From Singulisphaera sp. GP187 (lineage in GTDB: Bacteria; Planctomycetota; Phycisphaerae; Phycisphaerales; SM1A02), in contig CAMBMO010000020.1 in NCBI GenBank assembly GCA_945868805.1, forward strand, positions 1 through 43,802: a stretch of DNA of 43,802 nt, written 5' to 3'. Numbering within the stretch: the stretch's first letter is position 1; the number at the start of each line of letters is the position of its first letter. Of the stretch, positions 32,799-40,389 are shown one piece after another. Made by a program: the position numbers and the translations under genes. The notes beneath the pieces were generated by a model, which saw nothing but the letters and a program-made list of their open reading frames with translations, searched no databases and was not told the DNA's origin.

Positions 32799-34982
32799 CT
32801 ACCGACACATTCCAGTCTGCCACATCATGAACGACCATTGGTCAGCCTGTTCCGCGATTCGATTCGCAAGCGGCTTTCCCTGGCCGTGTCCTGCTTCGCG
32901 ATCGACCCACAACAGGATCGGGTCGTTCGCATCGTCGTTGGCGCCGAGTGTCTGCATGCGCGCCGTCATCTTGCGTGCATGAAGTGGATGGACGCGCGAG
33001 TCATTCTCGCCAGCGGTGAAAAGCATCGCCGGATACTTCGTGCCTTTCGCGACATGGTGGTACGGGCTGTACGGGTGGATCCATTCGAATTGTTTGGCAT
33101 CCTCGCTCGATCCATACTCTGGGACCCAGTACTTCGCGAGCAAGAACTGCTGATAGCGAATCATGTCGAGGAGCGGCACTGCACTGATGGCGGCGCAGAA
33201 GAGTTCGGGTCGCTGGGTGACGGCGACGCCAGTCAGGAGCCCACCATTCGATCCACCTTGGATCGCTAGGTGAGCGGGAGTGGTGTACTTCTTCGCGATG
33301 AGCCACTCAGCGCACGCGTAGAAATCATCAAAGACATTCTGCTTGTTCGCCCCCATACCCGCGCGGTGCCACTCCTCGCCATACTCGCCACCACCACGCA
33401 GATTTGCGATCACATAGACACCGCCGCCCTCGTACCAAGGCCACTGTGTTGGGCTGAATGCCGGATCCAAGTTCACATTGAATCCGCCGTATCCATAGAG
33501 AATCGTTGGCGCTTGTCCACTGAGGGCGAGTCCATTCTTGTGCACGATGAACATCGGAATCTTCGTTCCGTCCTTGCTTGGTACGAAAACTTGTTGCACC
33601 GTGACGCTCGATGGGTCGATCGGAACAGTCGGTCGTGCCCAGAGTGTCATCGAACCACTCTTAAAATCCACGGTGTAAATCGAACGGGGCTCGTTGAAGC
33701 TTGTGTAGCTCACGAAACCATCCGTACGCGATTCATCGATTGAGACAGAGGCGCTCCCGAGACCGGGGAGCTGGATTTCACCCATGCTCGTTCCGCCCGT
33801 CGTGAATCGTTCGACGCGACTCGTCACATCTTTCACATAGGACGCGACGAGCAATCCACCCGCATATCCAACAGAATCGAGGACTTCATCCCTCCGTGTC
33901 GGAATGACGATTTTCCAATTTGCACGTGCGGGTGCGTTCATGTCAACCGCCCACAGTGACCCCTTGGGAGTTTCGAACGAAGTGAGCATGTACATCGTGT
34001 CGCCGATCATCGCGCTTGGCTGGAAGTTTCCATCGAAACCTTCCGCAACGGGGACCAGCGCGAGTGTGCCATCGTGCATTCCTGACCGGCGCCATTTTGT
34101 CAAATCGCCGACGAAGAGATCGCTCGATTGCCAGCCATGTTGCTGGACAACCACAATCCAACGACCATCGCGCGAAAGACCCGCGCCTGGAATCACGCTC
34201 GGTTCCTTCTGGCGCAGAATCAGTGGATCGTGCCGTGTGTGGCGACCGAGTTCATGCCAGCGAATCTCGCGCGAATATGGGTCGGCCGGATCGGCGAGTC
34301 TGTTGTAAAGAAACGCGTCCCCGTCAGGCGACCAACCCGAGAAAGAGACCTTGCCGACAATCTCGTCGCTCATCCACTCGCCACTTTTCACTTCGAGCAC
34401 ATGAAGCACGCTCATCTCGCTTCCCGACTTTGAAGTTCCGAAGGCGACTCGCTCGCCATTTGGAGATGGATCCCACCAGTCGAGGCTCGTGAGTCCCTTC
34501 GCGTCGAGAGCATTGACATCGAGGAGGACTTTTTTCTCGGCTCGGAGCGGACCAGCCGACGCAATTCCCTCGCTCGCGAAATAGAGCACGGGCTGGTTCT
34601 GCGTTCCCTCTCGCTCGGTCCAGAATGCCGACCCGCCTTCGCGCTTGGGAAGCCCGACGGATCCGATCGACATGAGCGGAGCGAGTTGGCGCTTCAATTG
34701 TTCGTGGCAGGGGAGCGCGCTGAGGATTGCCTTCGTCCGCTGATTCTGGGCGGTCGTCCACGCCTCGACTTCTGGCGACTCTTTTTCGAGACTCTCGAGC
34801 CATCGATAGTCATCGACGATCGTCTGGCCGTGGATCACATCCGAGACTGGTTCGGCTCGTGTCGCCGGTGGCGTTGCAATTGCACTCGTGCAGGTCGCAA
34901 GTGCGACTGCGATCGCGAACAAGGCGGATTCAGAGTGGATCAATTGTGTCTTACGACGAGAGAACAGGGGTGGATTCAGCAT
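32799..34982 (-). CDS. Exported prolyl oligopeptidase (S9A)
   Basis: A 727-aa serine peptidase that cuts after proline in short peptides. A signal sequence (LFAIAVALATCTSAIA) sends it out of the cytoplasm. The N-terminal DDYRWLE is the S9A entry motif and the middle is a seven-blade beta-propeller. The C-terminal alpha/beta-hydrolase domain has GGSNGGLLTG (nucleophile Ser), ENDSRVHPLHA (Asp) and REAGHGQGK (His). Length is usual for the family. The ATG at 34982 has no Shine-Dalgarno; TAAGAT lies 6 nt upstream. Confidence 0.94.
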   Translation of the reverse strand: MLNPPLFSRRKTQLIHSESALFAIAVALATCTSAIATPPATRAEPVSDVIHGQTIVDDYRWLESLEKESPEVEAWTTAQNQRTKAILSALPCHEQLKRQLAPLMSIGSVGLPKREGGSAFWTEREGTQNQPVLYFASEGIASAGPLRAEKKVLLDVNALDAKGLTSLDWWDPSPNGERVAFGTSKSGSEMSVLHVLEVKSGEWMSDEIVGKVSFSGWSPDGDAFLYNRLADPADPYSREIRWHELGRHTRHDPLILRQKEPSVIPGAGLSRDGRWIVVVQQHGWQSSDLFVGDLTKWRRSGMHDGTLALVPVAEGFDGNFQPSAMIGDTMYMLTSFETPKGSLWAVDMNAPARANWKIVIPTRRDEVLDSVGYAGGLLVASYVKDVTSRVERFTTGGTSMGEIQLPGLGSASVSIDESRTDGFVSYTSFNEPRSIYTVDFKSGSMTLWARPTVPIDPSSVTVQQVFVPSKDGTKIPMFIVHKNGLALSGQAPTILYGYGGFNVNLDPAFSPTQWPWYEGGGVYVIANLRGGGEYGEEWHRAGMGANKQNVFDDFYACAEWLIAKKYTTPAHLAIQGGSNGGLLTGVAVTQRPELFCAAISAVPLLDMIRYQQFLLAKYWVPEYGSSEDAKQFEWIHPYSPYHHVAKGTKYPAMLFTAGENDSRVHPLHARKMTARMQTLGANDDANDPILLWVDREAGHGQGKPLANRIAEQADQWSFMMWQTGMCR

Positions 34983-34988
34983 CGCACC

Positions 34989-34994
34989 ATCTTA
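34989..34994 (-). promoter_or_regulatory. -10-like element before the prolyl oligopeptidase gene
   Basis: TAAGAT on the minus strand ends 6 nt before the ATG. Confidence 0.4.
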
Positions 34995-35025
34995 GTCTCC
35001 AACGATTCTTGCCGACCAGGCCCAC

Positions 35026-36246
35026 TTAGGCGGGACCAGAAGTCGTCCGCATTCGAATCGTTTCAGGCATGGCGCCGATGCCGTCAAGGAGTTTCGGATC
35101 TTCGAATCTCTCGACATCCAAGATCACATAGCTCGTTCGAGGGTTCGACTGCAAATACTCGGCATTGATATTGATGCCTGCCTGAGCGAGCAACGTATGC
35201 ATCGAACCGAGCACTCCGGGGACATTGCGGTGGACGTGCAAGATGCGCAGTTGCCCCTCGCGCAGGACTGGCAGGTCGACTTGCGGGAGATTGACCGATG
35301 TATCGGTCGAACCGTGGTGCCAGAATCGAGCCAGCTTTTCAGCGACCTCGGTGGCGATCGATTCTTGTGCTTCCTCCGTCGATCCTCCAATGTGCGGAGT
35401 CAGAATCGCAGATGGGCAAGATTGCATGGGTGAGGTGAAGGGATCTCCGGTCGCCGCCGGTTCGATCGGAAAGACGTCGATCGCTGCTCCTCCGAGCGCA
35501 CCCGATCTGAGTGCCGCCGAAAGTGCATCGAGGTCGACCACCGATCCGCGAGCATTGTTTATGAGGATCGTGCCGGGCTTCATGAGCGCGAATTGTTTCT
35601 GCCCCATGAATCCGCTCGTTTGAGGTGTCTCGGGAACATGCAGGGTGACGCAATCTGCCTCCCGAAGCAGTGCCTCGAGGGTCGGTCGAGACTGCGCGTT
35701 CCCCAACGGCAATTTCCGCGCGATGTCGAAAAAGATTACGCGCATACCGAGCGATTCAGCCAGCACGCTGACTTGCGATCCAATGTGTCCGTACCCCACG
35801 ATGCCGAGAACACGTCCCCGAACTTCATGCGAGTGGCTCGCGGACTTGTCCCACTTGCCCGCATGGAGTTGCGCGGATTTCTCGAACAATTTTCGAAAGA
35901 GGCAGATTGCTTCGGCGACGGTCATCTCGGCGACACTGCGGGTATTGCTGAATGGAGAATTGAAAACCGCCGAGCCGATTGCCTCGGCGGCGATCAGATC
36001 GACCTGGTTGGTTCCTATACAGAAGCAGCCGACCGCGAGGAGATTTGGATGCTTCGCGAAATGCACCGCCCGCAATTCGGTCTTCGATCGGATTCCGACG
36101 ACGCTGGCTTCTGCAAGGGCGTGATTGAGGTCCGAACCCGCGAGTGAACCTGCGACTCGTCGCACTTGAAACCCGGCGCCAGTCAGGATCGCATCCGCAA
36201 CGGGATGGATCGACTCAAGCAGGAGAGCCTTCGGCGAGTGTGGCAT
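35026..36246 (-). CDS. serA: D-3-phosphoglycerate dehydrogenase (SerA with ACT domain)
   Basis: A 406-aa enzyme of the E. coli type: first step of serine synthesis from 3-phosphoglycerate. NAD-binding VLGIVGYGHIGSQVSVLAES, NNARGSVVDLDAL, IDVFPIEPA and TPHIGGSTEEAQESIATEV mark the catalytic core. The last 75 residues form an ACT domain (ILHVHRNVPGVLGSMHTLLA, INAEYLQSN), which binds serine for feedback control in this class. No Shine-Dalgarno; TACGCT lies 7 nt before the ATG. The gene ends 43 nt upstream of the prolyl oligopeptidase start on the same strand. Confidence 0.94.
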   Translation of the reverse strand: MPHSPKALLLESIHPVADAILTGAGFQVRRVAGSLAGSDLNHALAEASVVGIRSKTELRAVHFAKHPNLLAVGCFCIGTNQVDLIAAEAIGSAVFNSPFSNTRSVAEMTVAEAICLFRKLFEKSAQLHAGKWDKSASHSHEVRGRVLGIVGYGHIGSQVSVLAESLGMRVIFFDIARKLPLGNAQSRPTLEALLREADCVTLHVPETPQTSGFMGQKQFALMKPGTILINNARGSVVDLDALSAALRSGALGGAAIDVFPIEPAATGDPFTSPMQSCPSAILTPHIGGSTEEAQESIATEVAEKLARFWHHGSTDTSVNLPQVDLPVLREGQLRILHVHRNVPGVLGSMHTLLAQAGININAEYLQSNPRTSYVILDVERFEDPKLLDGIGAMPETIRMRTTSGPA

Positions 36247-36253
36247 GTTCGCA

Positions 36254-36259
36254 AGCGTA
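36254..36259 (-). promoter_or_regulatory. -10-like element before serA
   Basis: TACGCT on the minus strand ends 7 nt before the serA ATG; TTCACA lies upstream as a weak -35. Confidence 0.35.
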
Positions 36260-36295
36260 TCGTGCGGGTCGTTTCAGACCTGTGAAGGAATTTCC

Positions 36296-37102
36296 CTACC
36301 CCACGAGATCTGGGAGCGCGAAGAGATCTTCGGTGAGATTGAGCGGACCATTCTCGGTAATCAACACATCCGCCTCGTAGTGCACGCTCAGTGAACCATC
36401 CGCGGTGAAAATTGGCCACGAAGTGCCTTGGGAAACGATCTCATTTGTTCCGACTGCGATCATGGGCTCGACTGCAATCAGCATCCCAGGTTTGAATGTC
36501 GCCCACGCCTCAGTCCATTCGCCGGGATAGCTTGGCACGACATTTGAAACGAAAGGTGGAGCATGAAGTGTTTTTCCGTACCCATGACCGCCCAGTCCGC
36601 GAACGAGAAAGAACCCGCTCTCTTTCTCGACGCAGGTCTGCACCGCGCGTGCCCAGTCGATGAGTGGTCGGCCGGGGCACATCGCCGCAACTCCTCTGCG
36701 GAGACTTTCACGACCAGTTCGCAGGAGCGAGCGAGCAACATCGTCACCCGACTTGATGAGATAGGTCCATGCAGCGTCCCCGATCCAACCCTGATGTCGC
36801 ACGCCAATATCGATCGACACGAGGTCTCCCTCCTCGAGCCCCTTCGCCGTCATGTCGTGCGTTCCGTGCACAACACACGCATTGACCGAGATGCACGCGT
36901 GACTGGGAAAGGGAGGGTGACCGCGCACGCGATATCCAAGAAAGCACGATTTGCAGTCGAGTCGATCCAATGTGCGCCCGACGAAGGAATCGATTTCTGC
37001 AAGCGTGCGTCCTTCCTTCAAAAACCCCGCGATCGCTTCATGCGTTCTCGAAACGCACGCCGCTGCCGCTGTTGCGGAGGCAATTTCACGATCGGAAGGC
37101 AT
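36296..37102 (-). CDS. map: Methionine aminopeptidase, type I
   Basis: A 268-aa metalloenzyme that removes the initiator Met from new proteins. The five metal ligands can be seen: Asp in SIDIGVRHQG, Asp in WIGDAAWTY, His in GLGGHGYGKTLH, Glu in IAVEPMIAV and Glu in HYEADVLITE. The N-terminal SCFLGYRVRGHPPFPSHACI is typical of type I enzymes. It follows hutI by 9 nt and has its own TAGTCT element 6 nt before the ATG. Position next to hutI has no known functional meaning. Confidence 0.95.
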   Translation of the reverse strand: MPSDREIASATAAAACVSRTHEAIAGFLKEGRTLAEIDSFVGRTLDRLDCKSCFLGYRVRGHPPFPSHACISVNACVVHGTHDMTAKGLEEGDLVSIDIGVRHQGWIGDAAWTYLIKSGDDVARSLLRTGRESLRRGVAAMCPGRPLIDWARAVQTCVEKESGFFLVRGLGGHGYGKTLHAPPFVSNVVPSYPGEWTEAWATFKPGMLIAVEPMIAVGTNEIVSQGTSWPIFTADGSLSVHYEADVLITENGPLNLTEDLFALPDLVG

Positions 37103-37108
37103 GTCGAG

Positions 37109-37114
37109 AGACTA
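37109..37114 (-). promoter_or_regulatory. -10-like element before map
   Basis: TAGTCT on the minus strand ends 6 nt before the map ATG and includes the TAG stop of hutI. Confidence 0.3.
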
Positions 37115-38365
37115 GCGCACCGTCGAAAAATCACCTCGGACGATCACGCCTCGTGCCATCACTAGGTCGGGGAGCGATCCGGAGAGTTCGTACCCGAGTG
37201 CCCGCTCGTCTTGGCATGGCCAGAGCGCGAGATCCGCAGACTTGCCCGTGTCGATCGACCCGCACTCCTCTGCGAGTCCGAGCACGCAGGCTGCGTTGTA
37301 TGTCACCGCAGTGAGCGCTTCGGCGGGGCTGAGCTTGAGCTCGCGGACGGCGAATGCGATCACGATTGGGATTGCGCGCACTGGCGCGCTCCCGGGATTG
37401 GCATTCGTGGCAAGCGCGAGCGCTCCTCCACGGTCGATAAATTCGCGGGCGCGAATGCACTGCGTTCCCAGGCAGAACGAACTCGCCGGCAGACCAACTG
37501 CGATGGTCGAACTTTTCGCGAGGAGTTCCAGATCACCATCGGTTGTCGCCTCGAGATGGTCGACGCTCACAGCTTTGAGCCCGACAGCCGCTGAGACCAT
37601 CCCGAGCGAATTGAACTGATCGGCGTGGACACGAATCGGACAGCCGAGGCTGATCGCCTTCTTGAAATAGCGCATGCACTCCTCGACCGACCACGATCCT
37701 CTTTCGCAGTACGCATCCACGCAGATTCCTGGATACTCTCGCACGACCTCGGGAAGCGTTTCGTCGATCATCCGTCTGACTGCGTCGCTTTGGAGCGGGT
37801 CGATCGCGTGCGCGCCGAGAAATGTCGCCGTGACTCGGATCGGCGAGGTTCGGGTCGCGATCGCGATCGCCTCGAGCATTCGAAGTTCGGTGGTGGTGTC
37901 GAGTCCATACCCAGACTTCACTTCCACAGTCGTCGTGCCATAGGCGGCCATCTCGCGCCCTCGTCGCAAGATTCCGTCCGCGAGTTCCTGCGTCGCTGTC
38001 GCACGAACACTCCGGACCGTCGACATGATTCCGCCACCTGCCGCGAGAATTTCGAGATACGACTTCCCCGCCATTTTGAGATCCCACTCGTCCAAACGAT
38101 CACCAGCCCAGCATGCGTGTGTGTGACAATCGACAAATCCTGGCGTGAGAAGCCTCCCATTCGCATCGATGACGACCGTTGCTGGATCGACGGATTTTGG
38201 CTTCCCCTGGCCGACTTGTGCGATCCTCCCGTTCTGGACCAGCACGTATCCGTGTGGAATAACTGCAAGATCGCAAAGGTCAGCCCCTCGTCGAGGTTTC
38301 AGGGAATCGGATCTCTCCCCCCGGAGTGTCGCGATTCGTGAATTGATGAAGAGGCAGTCGCTCAC
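37112..38365 (-). CDS. hutI: Imidazolonepropionase
   Basis: A 417-aa amidohydrolase that opens imidazolonepropionate in histidine breakdown. The metal-binding FVDCHTHACWAGDR, the SGYGLDTTTELRML block, ATFLGAHA and RVHADQFNSLG (His) and LATNANPGSAP are present in HutI order. The other hut genes are absent here. The start is set at GTG 38365: it begins the family's N-terminus (SDCLFINSRIATL) and TACCGT ends 7 nt upstream. The ATG at 38392 would share its CATG with the divergent sixA start and is less likely. Confidence 0.9.
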   Translation of the reverse strand: MSDCLFINSRIATLRGERSDSLKPRRGADLCDLAVIPHGYVLVQNGRIAQVGQGKPKSVDPATVVIDANGRLLTPGFVDCHTHACWAGDRLDEWDLKMAGKSYLEILAAGGGIMSTVRSVRATATQELADGILRRGREMAAYGTTTVEVKSGYGLDTTTELRMLEAIAIATRTSPIRVTATFLGAHAIDPLQSDAVRRMIDETLPEVVREYPGICVDAYCERGSWSVEECMRYFKKAISLGCPIRVHADQFNSLGMVSAAVGLKAVSVDHLEATTDGDLELLAKSSTIAVGLPASSFCLGTQCIRAREFIDRGGALALATNANPGSAPVRAIPIVIAFAVRELKLSPAEALTAVTYNAACVLGLAEECGSIDTGKSADLALWPCQDERALGYELSGSLPDLVMARGVIVRGDFSTVR

Positions 38366-38372
38366 GGTGCGG

Positions 38373-38382
38373 ACGGTACCGT
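38373..38382. promoter_or_regulatory. Symmetric divergent promoter element for hutI and sixA
   Basis: ACGGTACCGT is a perfect 10-bp palindrome. Read on either strand it contains TACCGT, ending 7 nt before the hutI GTG (minus) and 8 nt before the sixA ATG (plus). Confidence 0.45.
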
Positions 38383-38390
38383 ACTCGTGC

Positions 38391-38903
38391 ATGATCCTCT
38401 TCGTTGTTCGCCACGCAAAGGCATTTGAACGCGACTCGCGAGAGTGGCCGGATGATTCGCTCCGCCCATTGACGAAGGGTGGCATTCGAAAATTCGAGGC
38501 GCTCGCCCTTCGAGTTCGCGAACTGTACGACCCTCCTGAATTGGTCTACGCGAGCGGTTTCGCTCGTGCATGGGAAACTGCGGAGATCCTCCGAAGGGAA
38601 GCGCAATGGGCGAAACCAATCCGTTGCTCGGCGCTCGAGTGCGACCATGATCGCGGGGTCGAAATGACGCGGGTCCTTCTCTCGTTACGCACCGAAAAAA
38701 CCATTGCAATCGTCGGACATGAACCGATGCTCAGCGACCTCGTCGGCGACCTGCTCGGATCTGCCGGGCCAGCGATTCTGATGAGCAAGGGCGCGATCGC
38801 GGTCCTTGAACTCTCTGATTGGACTTTGATGGCATCGGGCAACTCGCATCCGGGCGCAAGTGCAACACTCCTCGCGCTCGTCGACCCAAAGTGGGTCGCT
38901 TGA
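38391..38903 (+). CDS. Phosphohistidine phosphatase, SixA-like
   Basis: A 170-aa histidine phosphatase of the branch that removes phosphate from phospho-His of signalling proteins. The catalytic RHA motif opens the protein (MILFVVRHAKAFERD), followed by LTKGGIRKFEALA, VYASGFARAWETAEIL and a second conserved His in IAIVGHEPMLSDLV. Length matches SixA. The start at 38391 is the first that gives the catalytic strand at the N-terminus; no Shine-Dalgarno is present. The target is unknown. It ends with a GACCCAAAGTGGGTC hairpin. Confidence 0.87.
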   Translation: MILFVVRHAKAFERDSREWPDDSLRPLTKGGIRKFEALALRVRELYDPPELVYASGFARAWETAEILRREAQWAKPIRCSALECDHDRGVEMTRVLLSLRTEKTIAIVGHEPMLSDLVGDLLGSAGPAILMSKGAIAVLELSDWTLMASGNSHPGASATLLALVDPKWVA

Positions 38904-38944
38904 GGTCCTAGGAATCGCTAGACTCATCTCTTCGAGCACAAACG

Positions 38945-39331
38945 ATGAGCACACAAGAAGAACCAACCACCAAAAAAACGCTGTATGTCGAGATGATTTG
39001 GGATGGATCAGTCCTCATCGTGCGACCCGCAGGTCCCAACATCGGCCAGCGAGAGGCACCGATCATGAGTGGCGACATTGATCCTCACATGAAATCGCTT
39101 GGGAAGGCGATGAAGTTCATGGTGCTCGATCTCTCAAGTGTTCAGTTCATGAGCAGTATGGGAATTGGAACGTGTATCAATTGTCGCAATGGCGCCGCAG
39201 CTCTTGGAGCCAAGCCCATTCTGTATGGCGCGAACAAAGATTTGCGCGCATTGTTGGCGATGATGAAAATCGAAAAACTTTTCGCAATTGCTGATTCGCG
39301 AGAGGCGCTCAATAAGATCGTCGGTCGCTGA
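38945..39331 (+). CDS. STAS-domain protein (anti-sigma factor antagonist type)
   Basis: A 128-aa protein with a single STAS domain. The characteristic segment is MVLDLSSVQFMSSMGIGTCI, in which the Ser of the phosphorylatable site (in MSSMGIG) is conserved, followed by ALGAKPILYGANKDLRALLA. Such proteins are phosphorylated by anti-sigma kinases and release sigma factors, or work in stressosome-like switches. No kinase or sigma gene is adjacent. No Shine-Dalgarno; TAGACT lies 20 nt before the ATG, giving at most a very short leader. Confidence 0.85.
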   Translation: MSTQEEPTTKKTLYVEMIWDGSVLIVRPAGPNIGQREAPIMSGDIDPHMKSLGKAMKFMVLDLSSVQFMSSMGIGTCINCRNGAAALGAKPILYGANKDLRALLAMMKIEKLFAIADSREALNKIVGR

Positions 39332-39363
39332 ACTGCGCCAGGCGGGCATTCAATCGAAGCTTT

Positions 39364-40371
39364 TTATTTTTGCGCTGGTCGCAAGGGACCTTTCGTGTGA
39401 ATCACGATGTCTGCACCCTTGATTTCCTTCTCCTCAATTTCGGTTGATGCACTCGGTTGCAAGGAGATCACCAGAATTTTTGCGTCAGGGCAAACGTGCG
39501 AAAATTGCGCGACAGTTCCAAGCCGCTGTTCAAGGTGGAAGCCACCAGCAATATGAATGACCGCAGTTTTTTGTGCAAATGTTTTTGCCGCGCTCATTCC
39601 CATCGTCTTGTCCCACATGCGCTGTGATCGATGGATTGAGTCGATGTGATCTGCATCGGGATCGCTCGGACCCGCTTCGCCCTCTTTGGCGCGCTCTCGG
39701 TGCATTTCCACCATGAGTTCTCGCAAGCGCTCCCAATCTCCGTCTCGACTGATTGTTTCATCAACCTCGAAGAGTGCGCGTTCTTCGCTCGGTAGGGCGA
39801 TGCATACGCCGTACCCCTCGACGCGTGCTTGGGTGACATACTTCCGTGGAGCGTTCGCGGCAACGACTTTCGCGTGACTTCGTTTGGCCGAATCGATCAT
39901 CGGTTGGTACCAGGGGATCCATGTGTCCGCGCCAGCCCAATCTTTCGACTTGGTCGCCGTGATGAACTCGTCCATCGTTGACGATCCAGCGAGGTAGGCA
40001 TCCGTCGCTGCTTGATCGTCGCGCTCCAGGAATTCCAGACTCACAGCAGCGGGTTTATGTGAAGCGAAAAATGCGTCGACCAGGGCGTGCTCGACCGCGT
40101 GCGCGGTCGCGTCATCGTGATTCTCACCGACAAAGACTGCGTCGGCTGCCGCGACACGGTCGAGGACTTCGCGCCACTCGATCGTCGCGCCAGTCGCGCC
40201 GTCGAATGCCACGAGTGCGAGTGGAGTCGGTGCGAGCGCGATCGCCTGCGCAGGCGTGAGTGCAGGCTTCGTAGCGCACGCGCACAAGCTTGCACCCACG
40301 ACCAAAAAACCACAAACATTGGATCTGGCGCATGGTGACAACCAGACGATTTGATTTGGAATGATTCCCAT
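39364..40371 (-). CDS. ChaN-like lipoprotein (haem-iron uptake family)
   Basis: A 335-aa lipoprotein: after a hydrophobic segment with a lipobox (VVGASLCAC) comes a ChaN-type domain, seen in the start of the conserved core ADAVFVGENHDDATAHAVEH, then VSLEFLERDDQAATDAYLAG, WYQPMIDSAKR, VVAANAPRKYV, and near the end VIHIAGGFHLEQRLGT. ChaN-like proteins bind haem or are linked to iron regulation; the role here is unproven. The open frame extends to 40875, but the ATG at 40371 is preferred: TAAACT ends 7 nt upstream. An ATG at 40395 would overlap the divergent gene. Confidence 0.78.
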   Translation of the reverse strand: MGIIPNQIVWLSPCARSNVCGFLVVGASLCACATKPALTPAQAIALAPTPLALVAFDGATGATIEWREVLDRVAAADAVFVGENHDDATAHAVEHALVDAFFASHKPAAVSLEFLERDDQAATDAYLAGSSTMDEFITATKSKDWAGADTWIPWYQPMIDSAKRSHAKVVAANAPRKYVTQARVEGYGVCIALPSEERALFEVDETISRDGDWERLRELMVEMHRERAKEGEAGPSDPDADHIDSIHRSQRMWDKTMGMSAAKTFAQKTAVIHIAGGFHLEQRLGTVAQFSHVCPDAKILVISLQPSASTEIEEKEIKGADIVIHTKGPLRPAQK

Positions 40372-40377
40372 TCGTGT

Positions 40378-40384
40378 TAGTTTA
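40378..40384. promoter_or_regulatory. Overlapping divergent -10 elements for the ChaN-like and M14 genes
   Basis: On the minus strand TAAACT (40379-40384) ends 7 nt before the ChaN ATG. On the plus strand TAGTTT (40378-40383) ends 6 nt before the M14 ATG. The two are nearly superposed in a 17-nt intergenic space. Confidence 0.45.
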
Positions 40385-40389
40385 GTGGC

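Noticed and set aside
38390-38393. hutI and sixA sharing the same CATG as start codons
   Set aside because: The hutI GTG at 38365 begins the conserved N-terminus and has the -10 spacing seen elsewhere.
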